From Sphingobacteriales bacterium (lineage in GTDB: Bacteria > Bacteroidota > Bacteroidia > Chitinophagales > LD1), in the NCBI GenBank assembly GCA_018262795.1, contig JADFDM010000005.1, positions 1 to 64,000 of the forward strand: a stretch of 64,000 nucleotides of DNA. The letters run 5' to 3'. Below, piece after piece: positions 52,722 to 60,885 of the stretch; the stretch's first letter is position 1, and every line of letters starts with the position of its first letter. The translations under genes were made by a program, and so were the position numbers. Below the pieces are notes generated by a model, which did no database searches, was not told the DNA's origin, and saw only the letters and a program-made list of their open reading frames with translations.

Positions 52722-53312
52722 ATGGAAAAAATGGAAAGCAAAGAACTGATTACACAGGAAATTAAAGTAAAAGGTATGATTTGCAGCCGTTGTATTAAGG
52801 TGCTCAAGATGGAATTTAAAACCATTGGAGTTGAGGTAATTGACATTCATCTGGGGGAAATAATAGTTCGGTATAATCCTCATAAAATTACCCTAACAAT
52901 GATTAGTCAACTGATAAAGGAAAATGAATTTGAATTAATAAGTGATGAGCAGGATATTCTTTCGGAACAAATTAAAATATTGATTATCGAATGGATATGG
53001 AATACAAAGCAGGGAACCACATTATCGAATTTCTTAACTAAGAAAATAGGTAAAAATTATTCCCTCTTAAGCAAAATATTTTCAAAAAGGTTTGGCAAAA
53101 CAATTGAACGGTATGGAATCATTTTGAAAATGGAACGAGCCAAGGAATCTATTGAGAGTGGTCAACTAAGTTTTAGCCAGATAGCCTATTCGTTGGGATA
53201 CCAAAACCTTTCAGCCCTTTCGAGACAATTTAAAAGAGAAACAGGATTAACGCTTAAAGATTACAAGAAACTTGACGTGGGTAACAGAATTGCATTGGAC
53301 AAAATACGATAA
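52722..53312 (+). CDS. AraC-type regulator with N-terminal HMA metal-binding domain
   Basis: A 196-aa regulator in which an HMA-like beta-alpha-beta-beta-alpha-beta domain (about 10-75, with the CxxC metal site GMICSRC at 18-24) is fused to an AraC-type double HTH (about 95-185; SFSQIAYSLGYQNLSALSRQFKRETG as second HTH). No signal peptide, so cytosolic. I infer it senses Cu(I)/Ag(I) directly and controls the island. It lies between the CusCB genes and the next block of small genes. Two Met starts (52722 and 52731) are possible. Confidence 0.85.
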   Translation: MEKMESKELITQEIKVKGMICSRCIKVLKMEFKTIGVEVIDIHLGEIIVRYNPHKITLTMISQLIKENEFELISDEQDILSEQIKILIIEWIWNTKQGTTLSNFLTKKIGKNYSLLSKIFSKRFGKTIERYGIILKMERAKESIESGQLSFSQIAYSLGYQNLSALSRQFKRETGLTLKDYKKLDVGNRIALDKIR

Positions 53313-53444
53313 ATAGAATATGCAATTGGGTAACATAAGGACTATGTTAAGGAATAAATTTGCATACTGATTTTCAAGATTATCTTTTGTTATAATCTTC
53401 ATGATTTAATAGGACAGTATTTCACTTCTAAAAAATAAAAAATT

Positions 53445-53723
53445 ATGAACTCCACTATTAACATTAAAAGATTCGGGTTTGCTTTTGGCGCTACAGGTGC
53501 GCTTTTTTATTTCGGCTGTGCTACTGTCATGTTGCTTTTAGGGCATGACAGCACCGTAAAGTTTTTCAATATGCTATTACATGGTTTCGATGTATCAGCC
53601 ATTGTCAGAATGGACATTACACCGCTTGAAGAAGTGCTGGGTATCATACAAACATTTATTCTTGGTTGGTTAGTAGGTGCGTGTATCGCAGCCATTTATA
53701 ATACCACCTCAAAATCTAATTAA
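53445..53723 (+). CDS. DUF5676 membrane protein
   Basis: A 92-aa protein with two membrane helices (about 10-30 and 64-84) and the DUF5676 pattern: FGFAFGATGALFYFGCATVMLLL, then LLHGFDVSAI and LGWLVGACIAAIYN. Small inner-membrane protein often in metal-resistance clusters. Function unknown. The next gene begins 1 bp after its stop. Confidence 0.82.
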   Translation: MNSTINIKRFGFAFGATGALFYFGCATVMLLLGHDSTVKFFNMLLHGFDVSAIVRMDITPLEEVLGIIQTFILGWLVGACIAAIYNTTSKSN

Positions 53724-53724
53724 A

Positions 53725-54144
53725 ATGAAAAAGCTAATTACAATTTCAGTTCTTTTTACCTCGATGTTTTTATTTACACAGTGTGATAACTCTTCGGCTG
53801 AAAAATTTTGCAAGGAAGATGAATCACGCGGTAAAATCATTTCGATTTTAGTAAATAATCATAGCTATATGAGTGAATTAATGGATTCCATGATGCGTAA
53901 TAATCATGCTGCGCTAATGATGTCCGGCAGTAGCGATATGATGAGAATGATGTTGTCTAACAAATCTATGCAAAACATGATGATGAGCAATCTGACAACT
54001 ACGTGCAACAATGATTCTTCCATGTGTAAAATGATGATGGACTCTATGCAATCTCGCCCCAATGTAATGAAAGCGATGCAGGGCATGTGCGATATGCATG
54101 ATATGAAAGGAACTAAGGCGGAAAAACATTCCCATAATCATTAA
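53725..54144 (+). CDS. Methionine-rich lipoprotein
   Basis: A 139-aa lipoprotein (lipobox FLFTQC, Cys about 19). The mature part is rich in Met (SDMMRMMLSNKSMQNMMMSNL, MCKMMMDSMQ, MQGMCDMHDMKG), a few Cys, and a His tail (KHSHNH). Met clusters favour Cu(I)/Ag(I). No named family recognised. I start at 53725; an earlier in-frame ATG at 53677 lies inside the DUF5676 gene. Confidence 0.8.
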   Translation: MKKLITISVLFTSMFLFTQCDNSSAEKFCKEDESRGKIISILVNNHSYMSELMDSMMRNNHAALMMSGSSDMMRMMLSNKSMQNMMMSNLTTTCNNDSSMCKMMMDSMQSRPNVMKAMQGMCDMHDMKGTKAEKHSHNH

Positions 54145-54243
54145 GCATGACCCATTAGTGAGTAATGTAAATTGAAATTATTGTTAGCTATAAAATAACC
54201 AAAAGAGTAAACTTAAATTCTCAAAACTTAAAAATTGTTCATT

Positions 54244-54444
54244 ATGAAAAATCCTCAAAAAAAAGAACTCAGAAAAAATCTTCTGGTAGCCATTGAAAAA
54301 GTGCTTAGTAATAATAAAGTGGTTTTAAAAAACAAAGGTGAAAAAGCCATTGCAAAAGCCGTTAAGCAGATAGCAAAAGAGACTATTTATAAAAAGAAAG
54401 TGGTTAAGAAGGAAGTAATAAAAGATACTGGAGCAACTGCTTAA
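54244..54444 (+). CDS. Small lysine-rich hypothetical protein
   Basis: A 66-aa protein with about a third Lys (KKELRKNLLVAIEKVL, KGEKAIAKAVKQIAKE, YKKKVVKKEVIK), no signal peptide, no Cys or His. Unrecognised. It lies in the island between Met-rich genes; cytosolic and possibly nucleic-acid-binding from charge alone. Confidence 0.6.
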   Translation: MKNPQKKELRKNLLVAIEKVLSNNKVVLKNKGEKAIAKAVKQIAKETIYKKKVVKKEVIKDTGATA

Positions 54445-54525
54445 AGTATATTAACGGGCAACAGCGCAACTGAAGAACAGGCAACAGTGTATCTGAAGAA
54501 TATTTTAAAACAAAAACTAATAATT

Positions 54526-54981
54526 ATGAAACCGAAAAAAATGATTTCTGCCATGTTTGCTTCATTGCTTATAGTGGCATTGTGTTTTACAAGCAACAAT
54601 GCAAATGCACAAACCACCATGATGAAAGATTGTTGCATGATGAAAGGCGGAAAGATGATGCAGATGAAAGACGGCAAAGAAATGCCGATGACAAAAAACA
54701 TGACCATGAAAAACGGCACAAAATGTATGACCAACGGAGAATGTGTTATGAAAGACGGAACAAAAATGCAAATGAAAGATGGACAGTGTATGGATATGAA
54801 AGGCAAAATGGATAATTGCAGCATGATGAATATGGAAACAAAAGTGACGACCACCACGACTACCACTACAAAAAAGCATAGCAATACAATATTATACACC
54901 TGTCCGATGCACCCTGAAATAATCCGCGACAAACCGGGTAAATGCCCTAAGTGTGGAATGACATTAGTAAAGAAAAAATAA
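54526..54981 (+). CDS. DUF6799 Met-rich protein with heavy-metal-binding domain
   Basis: A 151-aa secreted protein: signal peptide about 1-26 (ending ANAQ), a DUF6799-type Met/Lys/Asp repeat region (MKDGKEMPMTKNMTM, MKNGTKCMTNGEC, MKDGTKMQMKDGQC, about 33-105), a Thr run, and a C-terminal heavy-metal-binding domain (LYTCPMHPEIIRDKPGKCPKCGMTL, about 124-148). It would bind several soft metal ions in the periplasm. The start at 54526 gives a clean signal peptide. Confidence 0.85.
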   Translation: MKPKKMISAMFASLLIVALCFTSNNANAQTTMMKDCCMMKGGKMMQMKDGKEMPMTKNMTMKNGTKCMTNGECVMKDGTKMQMKDGQCMDMKGKMDNCSMMNMETKVTTTTTTTTKKHSNTILYTCPMHPEIIRDKPGKCPKCGMTLVKKK

Positions 54982-55020
54982 TTCAATCAAATATTCACTG
55001 ACAATTTAAATCAAAACAAA

Positions 55021-55245
55021 ATGGAAAAAACAATCACACACACTTACCATGTAGGCGGAATGACATGCAGTGGCTGCGCTAAAGGCGTAGAAAAAAAATT
55101 ATCTGCCGCACCCGGAGTAATATCTGTAACCATTGACTTGGAGAAGAAGCAAGCAGAGGTTACTTCAACCCAAGCCATAAAAGCGGAGACACTTCAAAAA
55201 TCTTTAAACGGCAGTAATTACACCATCGCTGAATTGAGAGCTTAA
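55021..55245 (+). CDS. copZ: CopZ-like heavy-metal chaperone (HMA domain)
   Basis: A 74-aa HMA-domain protein: YHVGGMTCSGCAKGVEKKLSAAPGV with the GMTCSGC metal loop (about 13-19), then the usual beta-alpha-beta ending. No signal peptide, so a cytosolic Cu(I) chaperone, likely delivering to the P-type ATPase at 58849. The DUF6799-domain gene ends 39 bp upstream. Confidence 0.9.
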   Translation: MEKTITHTYHVGGMTCSGCAKGVEKKLSAAPGVISVTIDLEKKQAEVTSTQAIKAETLQKSLNGSNYTIAELRA

Positions 55246-55301
55246 AAGAGAGCAACCGGTTCATAAATTCAATTATTCACTAACAATTAAAATTCAAAAA
55301 C

Positions 55302-55526
55302 ATGTTTCACGAAGGTTATCATTTTTGGGGAATGCACCTGTTCTGGTGGATTCTCTGGTTTGTATTTATTTTCTGGATTTTCGTAACGCCCTATGATATT
55401 CCGGGTCAGCGGAAAAGGAAAGATTCTCCGCTCGATATTTTGCAGAAGCGTTTCGCTTCAGGGCAAATTACCAAAGAGGAGTATCAGGAACACAAGAAAA
55501 TTTTAGAGAACGATTTGTCTAAATAA
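55302..55526 (+). CDS. SHOCT-domain small membrane protein
   Basis: A 74-aa protein with an aromatic membrane helix (FWGMHLFWWILWFVFIFWIFV, about 8-28) and a C-terminal SHOCT domain (DILQKRFASGQITKEEYQEHKKIL, about 44-67). Frequent beside copper and mercury resistance genes. Function unknown. Confidence 0.87.
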   Translation: MFHEGYHFWGMHLFWWILWFVFIFWIFVTPYDIPGQRKRKDSPLDILQKRFASGQITKEEYQEHKKILENDLSK

Positions 55527-55564
55527 GTAATTAGGCATTATACAATCCAATCAATAAAAATGCC

Positions 55565-56467
55565 ATGCGCCACTTCCTAATCAAAGTCAGTAAAATGGTG
55601 CTGTCATTTTTATTCTTGGTTGTGTTGGTGGTTGGGGTTACTGTTGGCTATGAATTTTTAAGAGTTGTATTTGCACCCGTTTATGATGCTACAACTATGA
55701 GTTTGAATTACGAAATAATCGGTTCGGGCGAAAAGAACTTGATTCTCATTCATGGTTTGGGTGGTTCTAAAAACTATTGGAAAAAGGGATTGGGAAATAT
55801 TACCCGAACGCATAAACTTTTATTGGTAGATTTATTGGGCTTTGGTGATTCACCTAAACCTAAAAGTGATTACAGTGTGAGCGTACAAATTGCAGCACTC
55901 GAAAAAATAATTTTGAAAGAGGGATTTGATAAAGGCAATACGGTAATTGTTGGGCATTCTTTGGGGGCTGTGTTATCGCTGGCACTTTTTGCAAAACATC
56001 CCGATTGGTTTAAAGGTGCTGCTGTTATCGGACTTCCTATTTTTACAAGTAAAGCCGAATTTAGAAAGGAGATGTCAACACATTCCAGATTTGACCAACT
56101 TGCCGTTGGCTCTTATGCTGAAATCGTTTGTATGCTTCGCCCACTGTATATGCTAAATTGGTTTAAGCCTAAAAATGTACCTGATGATGTGTTTTCAGAT
56201 GCAAAAAAGCACACTTGGCAGAGCTATTATTATTCGCTGAATGAAGTGATACTTAATACAGACCTGTATGCCATCGCAGATAGAATAAAGGACAAAAACA
56301 TACTTTTTATTCAGGGTGAAAAAGATAAAACGGCTCCTTTGGCAAACGCAAAAAGGTTTGCGAAAACATTTTCCGCATCAAAATTTGTCGAAGTGAAAGA
56401 TGGAGACCATCAACTCTTTCTCAAAAATCCTGACACGGTGTGGAATTTGATAAATCAATACTTCTAA
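55565..56467 (+). CDS. Alpha/beta hydrolase
   Basis: A 300-aa alpha/beta-hydrolase-fold protein with an N-terminal hydrophobic anchor (about 10-28). Oxyanion loop HGLGGSKNYW (about 64-73), nucleophile Ser in VGHSLGAVLSL (about 127), and a late His in DGDHQLFL (about 281); an Asp near GEKDKTAP (about 254) completes the triad. Substrate unknown. It is not an obvious metal gene. Confidence 0.85.
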   Translation: MRHFLIKVSKMVLSFLFLVVLVVGVTVGYEFLRVVFAPVYDATTMSLNYEIIGSGEKNLILIHGLGGSKNYWKKGLGNITRTHKLLLVDLLGFGDSPKPKSDYSVSVQIAALEKIILKEGFDKGNTVIVGHSLGAVLSLALFAKHPDWFKGAAVIGLPIFTSKAEFRKEMSTHSRFDQLAVGSYAEIVCMLRPLYMLNWFKPKNVPDDVFSDAKKHTWQSYYYSLNEVILNTDLYAIADRIKDKNILFIQGEKDKTAPLANAKRFAKTFSASKFVEVKDGDHQLFLKNPDTVWNLINQYF

Positions 56468-56502
56468 CTACCCAAGCGAGAATAATTACAAACGATTGAA
56501 AA

Positions 56503-56711
56503 ATGAAAAACTTAACCACGCAACCAACTAAAGCATCGGATAGCATTTAAAGAAAAATGTAAAAACTGCACTCACTAAATTGCAGCATCAACTTTCTGCA
56601 TTGCAAAATCTTTTTTATGCCGAAGAGAAACACGCTGCTGATAATTCTGCAAGGCATGGACACATAGAGCAAAGACGGAGCTATACATTACAAGAGACGG
56701 AAAAAATATAA
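56503..56711 (+). pseudogene. Polyphosphate kinase 2 (PPK2) remnant
   Basis: Broken coding sequence. Frames patch together to a PPK2 N-terminus: MKNLTTQPTKASDSI then stop; VKTALTKLQHQLSALQNLFYAEEKHA in a second frame; then LLIILQGMDT, stop (TAG), SKDGAIH in the third, which is the Walker A region GMDTSGKDGAI of PPK2 with a frameshift and a nonsense change. The remaining two thirds of the kinase are missing. It fills the gap between the hydrolase and the NhaC gene. Confidence 0.72.
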
Positions 56712-56720
56712 AAGTAAGCA

Positions 56721-58136
56721 ATGCAGAATCTATGGCTTTCAATTTTACCACCAATTATCACTATTGCAATTGCAATTTGGTCTAAGAAAATCATTCCCTC
56801 ACTTTTAATCGGTTTGTTAGCGGGTTCCTATTTTCTTAACCCAACTTTCACAGGAGGTTTTGAAACCGCAGTGGATCAAATTGTAAACACATTAACCGAT
56901 AGCGGAAGTCTTCAGGTGCTTTTGTTTCTGTATTTGTTTAGCGGTCTAATGTCTATAATAAAAAAATCAGGTGGCATAAAAGCATTTTCAGATTTAGCGG
57001 ACAGGCATGTGAAAAGTGAAAGAGGCGTGCTCTTTCTATTATGGGCTTTAATACCCGTTACTTTTATTGATTGTGGCTTCAGGATTGTTGGTGCGGGTTC
57101 CATCACCCGTTCGCTTGCCGAAAAGAATAAGATAGCGAAAGAGCGGTTTGCTTTTATGCTTAACAATACGGCAAGTCCTGTAGTAGAACTTATTCCTATC
57201 GCCACAACTTATGTTGGATTTAATATTGCAAATATCAGCATCGGCTTGAAAGCAGCAGGGAATACTGAAAACACTTCCGCTTATTCAATATGGCTTAAAG
57301 CTATTCCTTTAGAATTTTTCAGCATCGTAATAATCCTAATTACTTTTCTTACCATCTTCTACCAATTCAAAAAACCAGAAAATGCTCCAGCAAAACCATC
57401 TGCTGAAAAAGAGATGAAAGAAATGAAAATGGAAGAAACAGAACCATCAATAAAACCACGGGTTATTAATCTTATTATTCCGCTGGTAAGTGTTATCTCA
57501 TTAAGTATTTTTTTCTTTTGGTTTTTCGGGAAAGATAAACCGGGCAACAATACTTTTATTTCTTCAATGGCAAACACAGACCCTAACAGAGCCATGCTTG
57601 TAGCATTGTTTATCACTATAGTTATATCTGCCGTTTGCTACTTTCTCCAAAAATATAATCTTAAGGAAATGACCTCAGATATTATATCCGGTGGAAATGA
57701 AATAATGACCACCTTAGTAATTCTCACAATAGCGTGGCCATTAGCATCTGTTTCACAAGCATTGGGTTTAAATGATTTCATACACCAAAACTTAGGAAGT
57801 TCCATGCCCGCCTGGAGTGTATCCGTTTCACTTTTCATACTGTCGGCTGCCGTAACGTACTTTATTGGTTCGGGTTGGGGAGCAGCTTCTTTGATTATGC
57901 CGATTGCCATTTCTCTTGCAGTAGTATCTGGAGCCAGCATTCCTCTTTGCGTAGCGGCAATAATAACAGGAGGCACATTCGGAGATGTTACTTCACCGGT
58001 TGCAGGTATGACAAATATGTCATCAAATATTGCCCATGCAGACCATGCAAAATATCTAAAATATGCAAGCCCTTATAATTTCATGGCAGCAGGGATTGCG
58101 GCTATATTATTTTTAATAGCAGGTGTAATTAATTAA
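56721..58136 (+). CDS. NhaC-family Na+/H+ antiporter
   Basis: A 471-aa polytopic protein of the NhaC family (about 11-12 helices): LWSILPPIITIAIAI-like first helix, VTFIDCGFRIVGAGSITRSLAEKNKI, the conserved FMLNNTASPVVELIPIATTYVGF (about 154-176) and a late GSGWGAASLIMPIA and ITGGTFGDVTSPVAGMTNMSSNIAHADHAKY. It exchanges Na+ or an organic cation for H+. Starts 9 bp after the PPK2 remnant; its relation to metal resistance is unclear. Confidence 0.88.
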   Translation: MQNLWLSILPPIITIAIAIWSKKIIPSLLIGLLAGSYFLNPTFTGGFETAVDQIVNTLTDSGSLQVLLFLYLFSGLMSIIKKSGGIKAFSDLADRHVKSERGVLFLLWALIPVTFIDCGFRIVGAGSITRSLAEKNKIAKERFAFMLNNTASPVVELIPIATTYVGFNIANISIGLKAAGNTENTSAYSIWLKAIPLEFFSIVIILITFLTIFYQFKKPENAPAKPSAEKEMKEMKMEETEPSIKPRVINLIIPLVSVISLSIFFFWFFGKDKPGNNTFISSMANTDPNRAMLVALFITIVISAVCYFLQKYNLKEMTSDIISGGNEIMTTLVILTIAWPLASVSQALGLNDFIHQNLGSSMPAWSVSVSLFILSAAVTYFIGSGWGAASLIMPIAISLAVVSGASIPLCVAAIITGGTFGDVTSPVAGMTNMSSNIAHADHAKYLKYASPYNFMAAGIAAILFLIAGVIN

Positions 58137-58150
58137 ATCAATACAGCAGG

Positions 58151-58843
58151 ATGCTTAGCAAAAACATTATTCTGGTAGCAGTCGCTGTAATTCTGAATAC
58201 CTGTTCATCTTTCAGTCAGGATACTCAAAGTATGTTCATGTATCAGGTAGATGGCAACAAATATGAAAAGACAAGTTTTGGCAAAAAAGGGAACATCACA
58301 AGCACACAAAAAATTGAAGCGGGAACAGTTCAAAAAAAAGGAAGCAAATATATTTTGCCTGTGAAATTATTTTCGTACGATGAAGATGGAAAATTGAAAG
58401 ATACTTATGAAACCAATTATTCATGCGATCCTTCTTCGGGAAAACTTTTCATGCATGTGTTTCCTCTATCAGACATCCAAAAACACACAAATGTTTCAGT
58501 CAGATTATTATCAGAAAATGATTTTTATCCAATTGGCATGAGGGGAAAAGACACGCTACCCGATATCTTCTTTTCAATGGATATTGAAAGCGGAGTGCTC
58601 AGTTTCTTTGGTGCGAATAGCAAGATAAAAATTTCAGATAGGAAAATATTTACTGAGGAAAGGGAATCGCAGAACTATTACATTAAAGAAAAAATTGAAA
58701 TCAAAGCATACTTGTTCGGTCTAAAAATAAATACCATCAACTATGTAGTTGATGAAATATTTAATCCGGTTACTGGTATCATTAAGCAGGAGTATAAAGA
58801 AAACTCAGGCGCATATTTTATAATTACTCTAATTAAATCTTAA
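58151..58843 (+). CDS. Secreted hypothetical protein, 230 aa
   Basis: Signal peptide about 1-22 (ending SFSQ), then a mostly beta-structured body without Cys pairs or Met clusters. I cannot assign a family. It lies 14 bp behind the NhaC gene and 5 bp before the copper ATPase gene, so it is probably part of that transcript and acts in the envelope. Confidence 0.65.
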   Translation: MLSKNIILVAVAVILNTCSSFSQDTQSMFMYQVDGNKYEKTSFGKKGNITSTQKIEAGTVQKKGSKYILPVKLFSYDEDGKLKDTYETNYSCDPSSGKLFMHVFPLSDIQKHTNVSVRLLSENDFYPIGMRGKDTLPDIFFSMDIESGVLSFFGANSKIKISDRKIFTEERESQNYYIKEKIEIKAYLFGLKINTINYVVDEIFNPVTGIIKQEYKENSGAYFIITLIKS

Positions 58844-58848
58844 AAATT

Positions 58849-60867
58849 ATGGAACATCAACATAGTTCCCACGACCATTCGCAACACAACATGAATTCCC
58901 CAATGGGAATGGCTCACCATGACCATCACAAAATGATGATTGCAGATTTCAAACGCAGATTTTACGTAACGCTAATCATTACTATTCCGGTAATGCTGCT
59001 TTCGCCAATGATTCAGCAATGGTTTCACTTTAGCATTGCGTTCAAAGGTTCAAACTATTTGCTATTTGCTCTTTCTACAGTAGTTTTCTTTTATGGTGGA
59101 CTTCCATTTCTAAAAGGTTTGGTGGACGAAATAAAAAACAAGGCACTCGGCATGATGACTTTGATCGCAGTAGCCATCACAGCCGCTTACGCTTACAGTG
59201 TAGCAACTGTTTTTGGTTTACAAGGCATGGATTTCTTTTGGGAACTCTGCACACTTATTTTAATCATGCTGCTTGGACATTGGATTGAAATGAAATCCGT
59301 TGCCGGTGCATCACGCGAATTAGAATTGTTAGTGCAACTCATGCCATCCGATGCGCACCTGATAATGCCCGAAATGATTCATGATGTAAAAACCGATTCA
59401 CTCAAAGCAGGTGATTCAATCCTGATTAAGCCCGGTGAAAAAGTGGCAGCCGATGGAATAATTTATGAAGGCGAAAGCTATTTGAATGAATCCATGCTAA
59501 CCGGAGAATCGGCTCCAGTAAAAAAATCTAAAGATCAAAAAGTAATTGCAGGTTCTATCAATGGCAATGGTTCACTGAAAGTAAAAGTTACTCATGCCTC
59601 CAAAGATTCTTATCTGTCAAGCGTAATTAAGTTGGTGGACGATGCACAAAAAACAAAATCAAAAACGCAACTGCTGGCAGATAAAGCGGCAAAGATTTTA
59701 ACCATCGTTGCCTTAGTTGCGGGTTTCTCCACATTCTTTTTTTGGTGGTTAATGGCAAAGCAGCCCGTTGTATTTGCCTTGGAAAGAATGGTAACGGTCA
59801 TTGTAATATGCTGCCCTCATGCTTTAGGTTTGGCAGTGCCTTTAGTAGTGGCTATCTCAACTTCACTTTCAGCAAAACATGGTTTGCTCATTAAGAACCG
59901 CACAGCATTTGAGAACTCACGAAAAATTACAACCATCATTTTTGATAAAACAGGAACGCTAACCATTGGAAAATTTGAAGTGGCACGAATCAAATCTTTA
60001 CAATCGGGCGTTGATGAAAATGAAATTGTTCGCATAGCCGCAGCATTGGAACAAAATTCGGAACACCCCATTGCCACAGGTATCCTTGCGAAAGCAAAAG
60101 AACTTTCAGTTGCAATTCCACAAGCATCAAATTTCACAGCTATTACAGGTAAAGGAATAGAAGCAGTTGTAGAAGGTAAGGACATCAAAGTAGTAAGTCC
60201 TTTCTATCTCAAAGAAAATAATATCGCTTTACCCGAAAACTACACAAGCACCAATGCCGAAACTATTGTTTTTATAATCGTAGATAATAAACTCACAGGT
60301 TACATTTCATTGGCAGATAAAATAAGACCTGAATCTGCCGAAGCAATTAAAACACTTCACGAAAACAATATCAAATCCATTTTACTCACAGGCGATAATG
60401 CCGCTGTTGCAAAAACCGTAAGCGATGAATTAAAGATGGACGGCTTTTTTGCCGAAGTATTACCGCATCAGAAATTAGAAAAAATAAAAGAGTTACAAGC
60501 CAAAGGCGAATTTGTAGCCATGACCGGTGACGGGGTAAACGATGCTCCTGCATTAGCACAAGCCGACATAGGTATTGCAGTAGGAAGTGGAAGCGATATT
60601 GCTGCCGAAACAGCAGGAATTATCTTAGTCAACAGTAACCCCAAGGACATTGCAAGTTTAATTCTGTTCGGTAAAGCCACTTATCGCAAAATGATTCAAA
60701 ATTTAATTTGGGCAACAGGTTACAATGTAATTGCATTACCACTTGCAGCAGGTATTCTTTATAAATGGGGTATCCTATTAAGCCCCGCAGCCGGAGCGGT
60801 ATTAATGAGTGTAAGTACCATTGTAGTTGCCATCAATGCAAAACTTCTTAAAGTAAAATCTATCTAA
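58849..60867 (+). CDS. copB: Copper-exporting P-type ATPase, CopB type
   Basis: A 672-aa heavy-metal P1B-ATPase. The N-terminus is His/Met-rich (HQHSSHDHSQHNMNSPMGM) rather than an HMA domain. Motifs: TGES (about 222), the membrane metal site CCPHALGLAVP with CPH in place of CPC (about 322), phosphorylation site FDKTGTLT (about 365), and hinge TGDGVNDAP (about 562). CPH and the His-rich end are hallmarks of the P1B-3/CopB group, exporting copper (or silver). Inner membrane. Start is 5 bp after the upstream hypothetical gene. Confidence 0.94.
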   Translation: MEHQHSSHDHSQHNMNSPMGMAHHDHHKMMIADFKRRFYVTLIITIPVMLLSPMIQQWFHFSIAFKGSNYLLFALSTVVFFYGGLPFLKGLVDEIKNKALGMMTLIAVAITAAYAYSVATVFGLQGMDFFWELCTLILIMLLGHWIEMKSVAGASRELELLVQLMPSDAHLIMPEMIHDVKTDSLKAGDSILIKPGEKVAADGIIYEGESYLNESMLTGESAPVKKSKDQKVIAGSINGNGSLKVKVTHASKDSYLSSVIKLVDDAQKTKSKTQLLADKAAKILTIVALVAGFSTFFFWWLMAKQPVVFALERMVTVIVICCPHALGLAVPLVVAISTSLSAKHGLLIKNRTAFENSRKITTIIFDKTGTLTIGKFEVARIKSLQSGVDENEIVRIAAALEQNSEHPIATGILAKAKELSVAIPQASNFTAITGKGIEAVVEGKDIKVVSPFYLKENNIALPENYTSTNAETIVFIIVDNKLTGYISLADKIRPESAEAIKTLHENNIKSILLTGDNAAVAKTVSDELKMDGFFAEVLPHQKLEKIKELQAKGEFVAMTGDGVNDAPALAQADIGIAVGSGSDIAAETAGIILVNSNPKDIASLILFGKATYRKMIQNLIWATGYNVIALPLAAGILYKWGILLSPAAGAVLMSVSTIVVAINAKLLKVKSI

Positions 60868-60885
60868 TAAACCAAAAAAGTGAAA

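Noticed and set aside
54441-54986. Long open frame on the minus strand opposite the DUF6799 gene
   Set aside because: It is an antisense shadow caused by the Met/Lys-rich repeat composition; the plus-strand protein has a signal peptide and a known domain.
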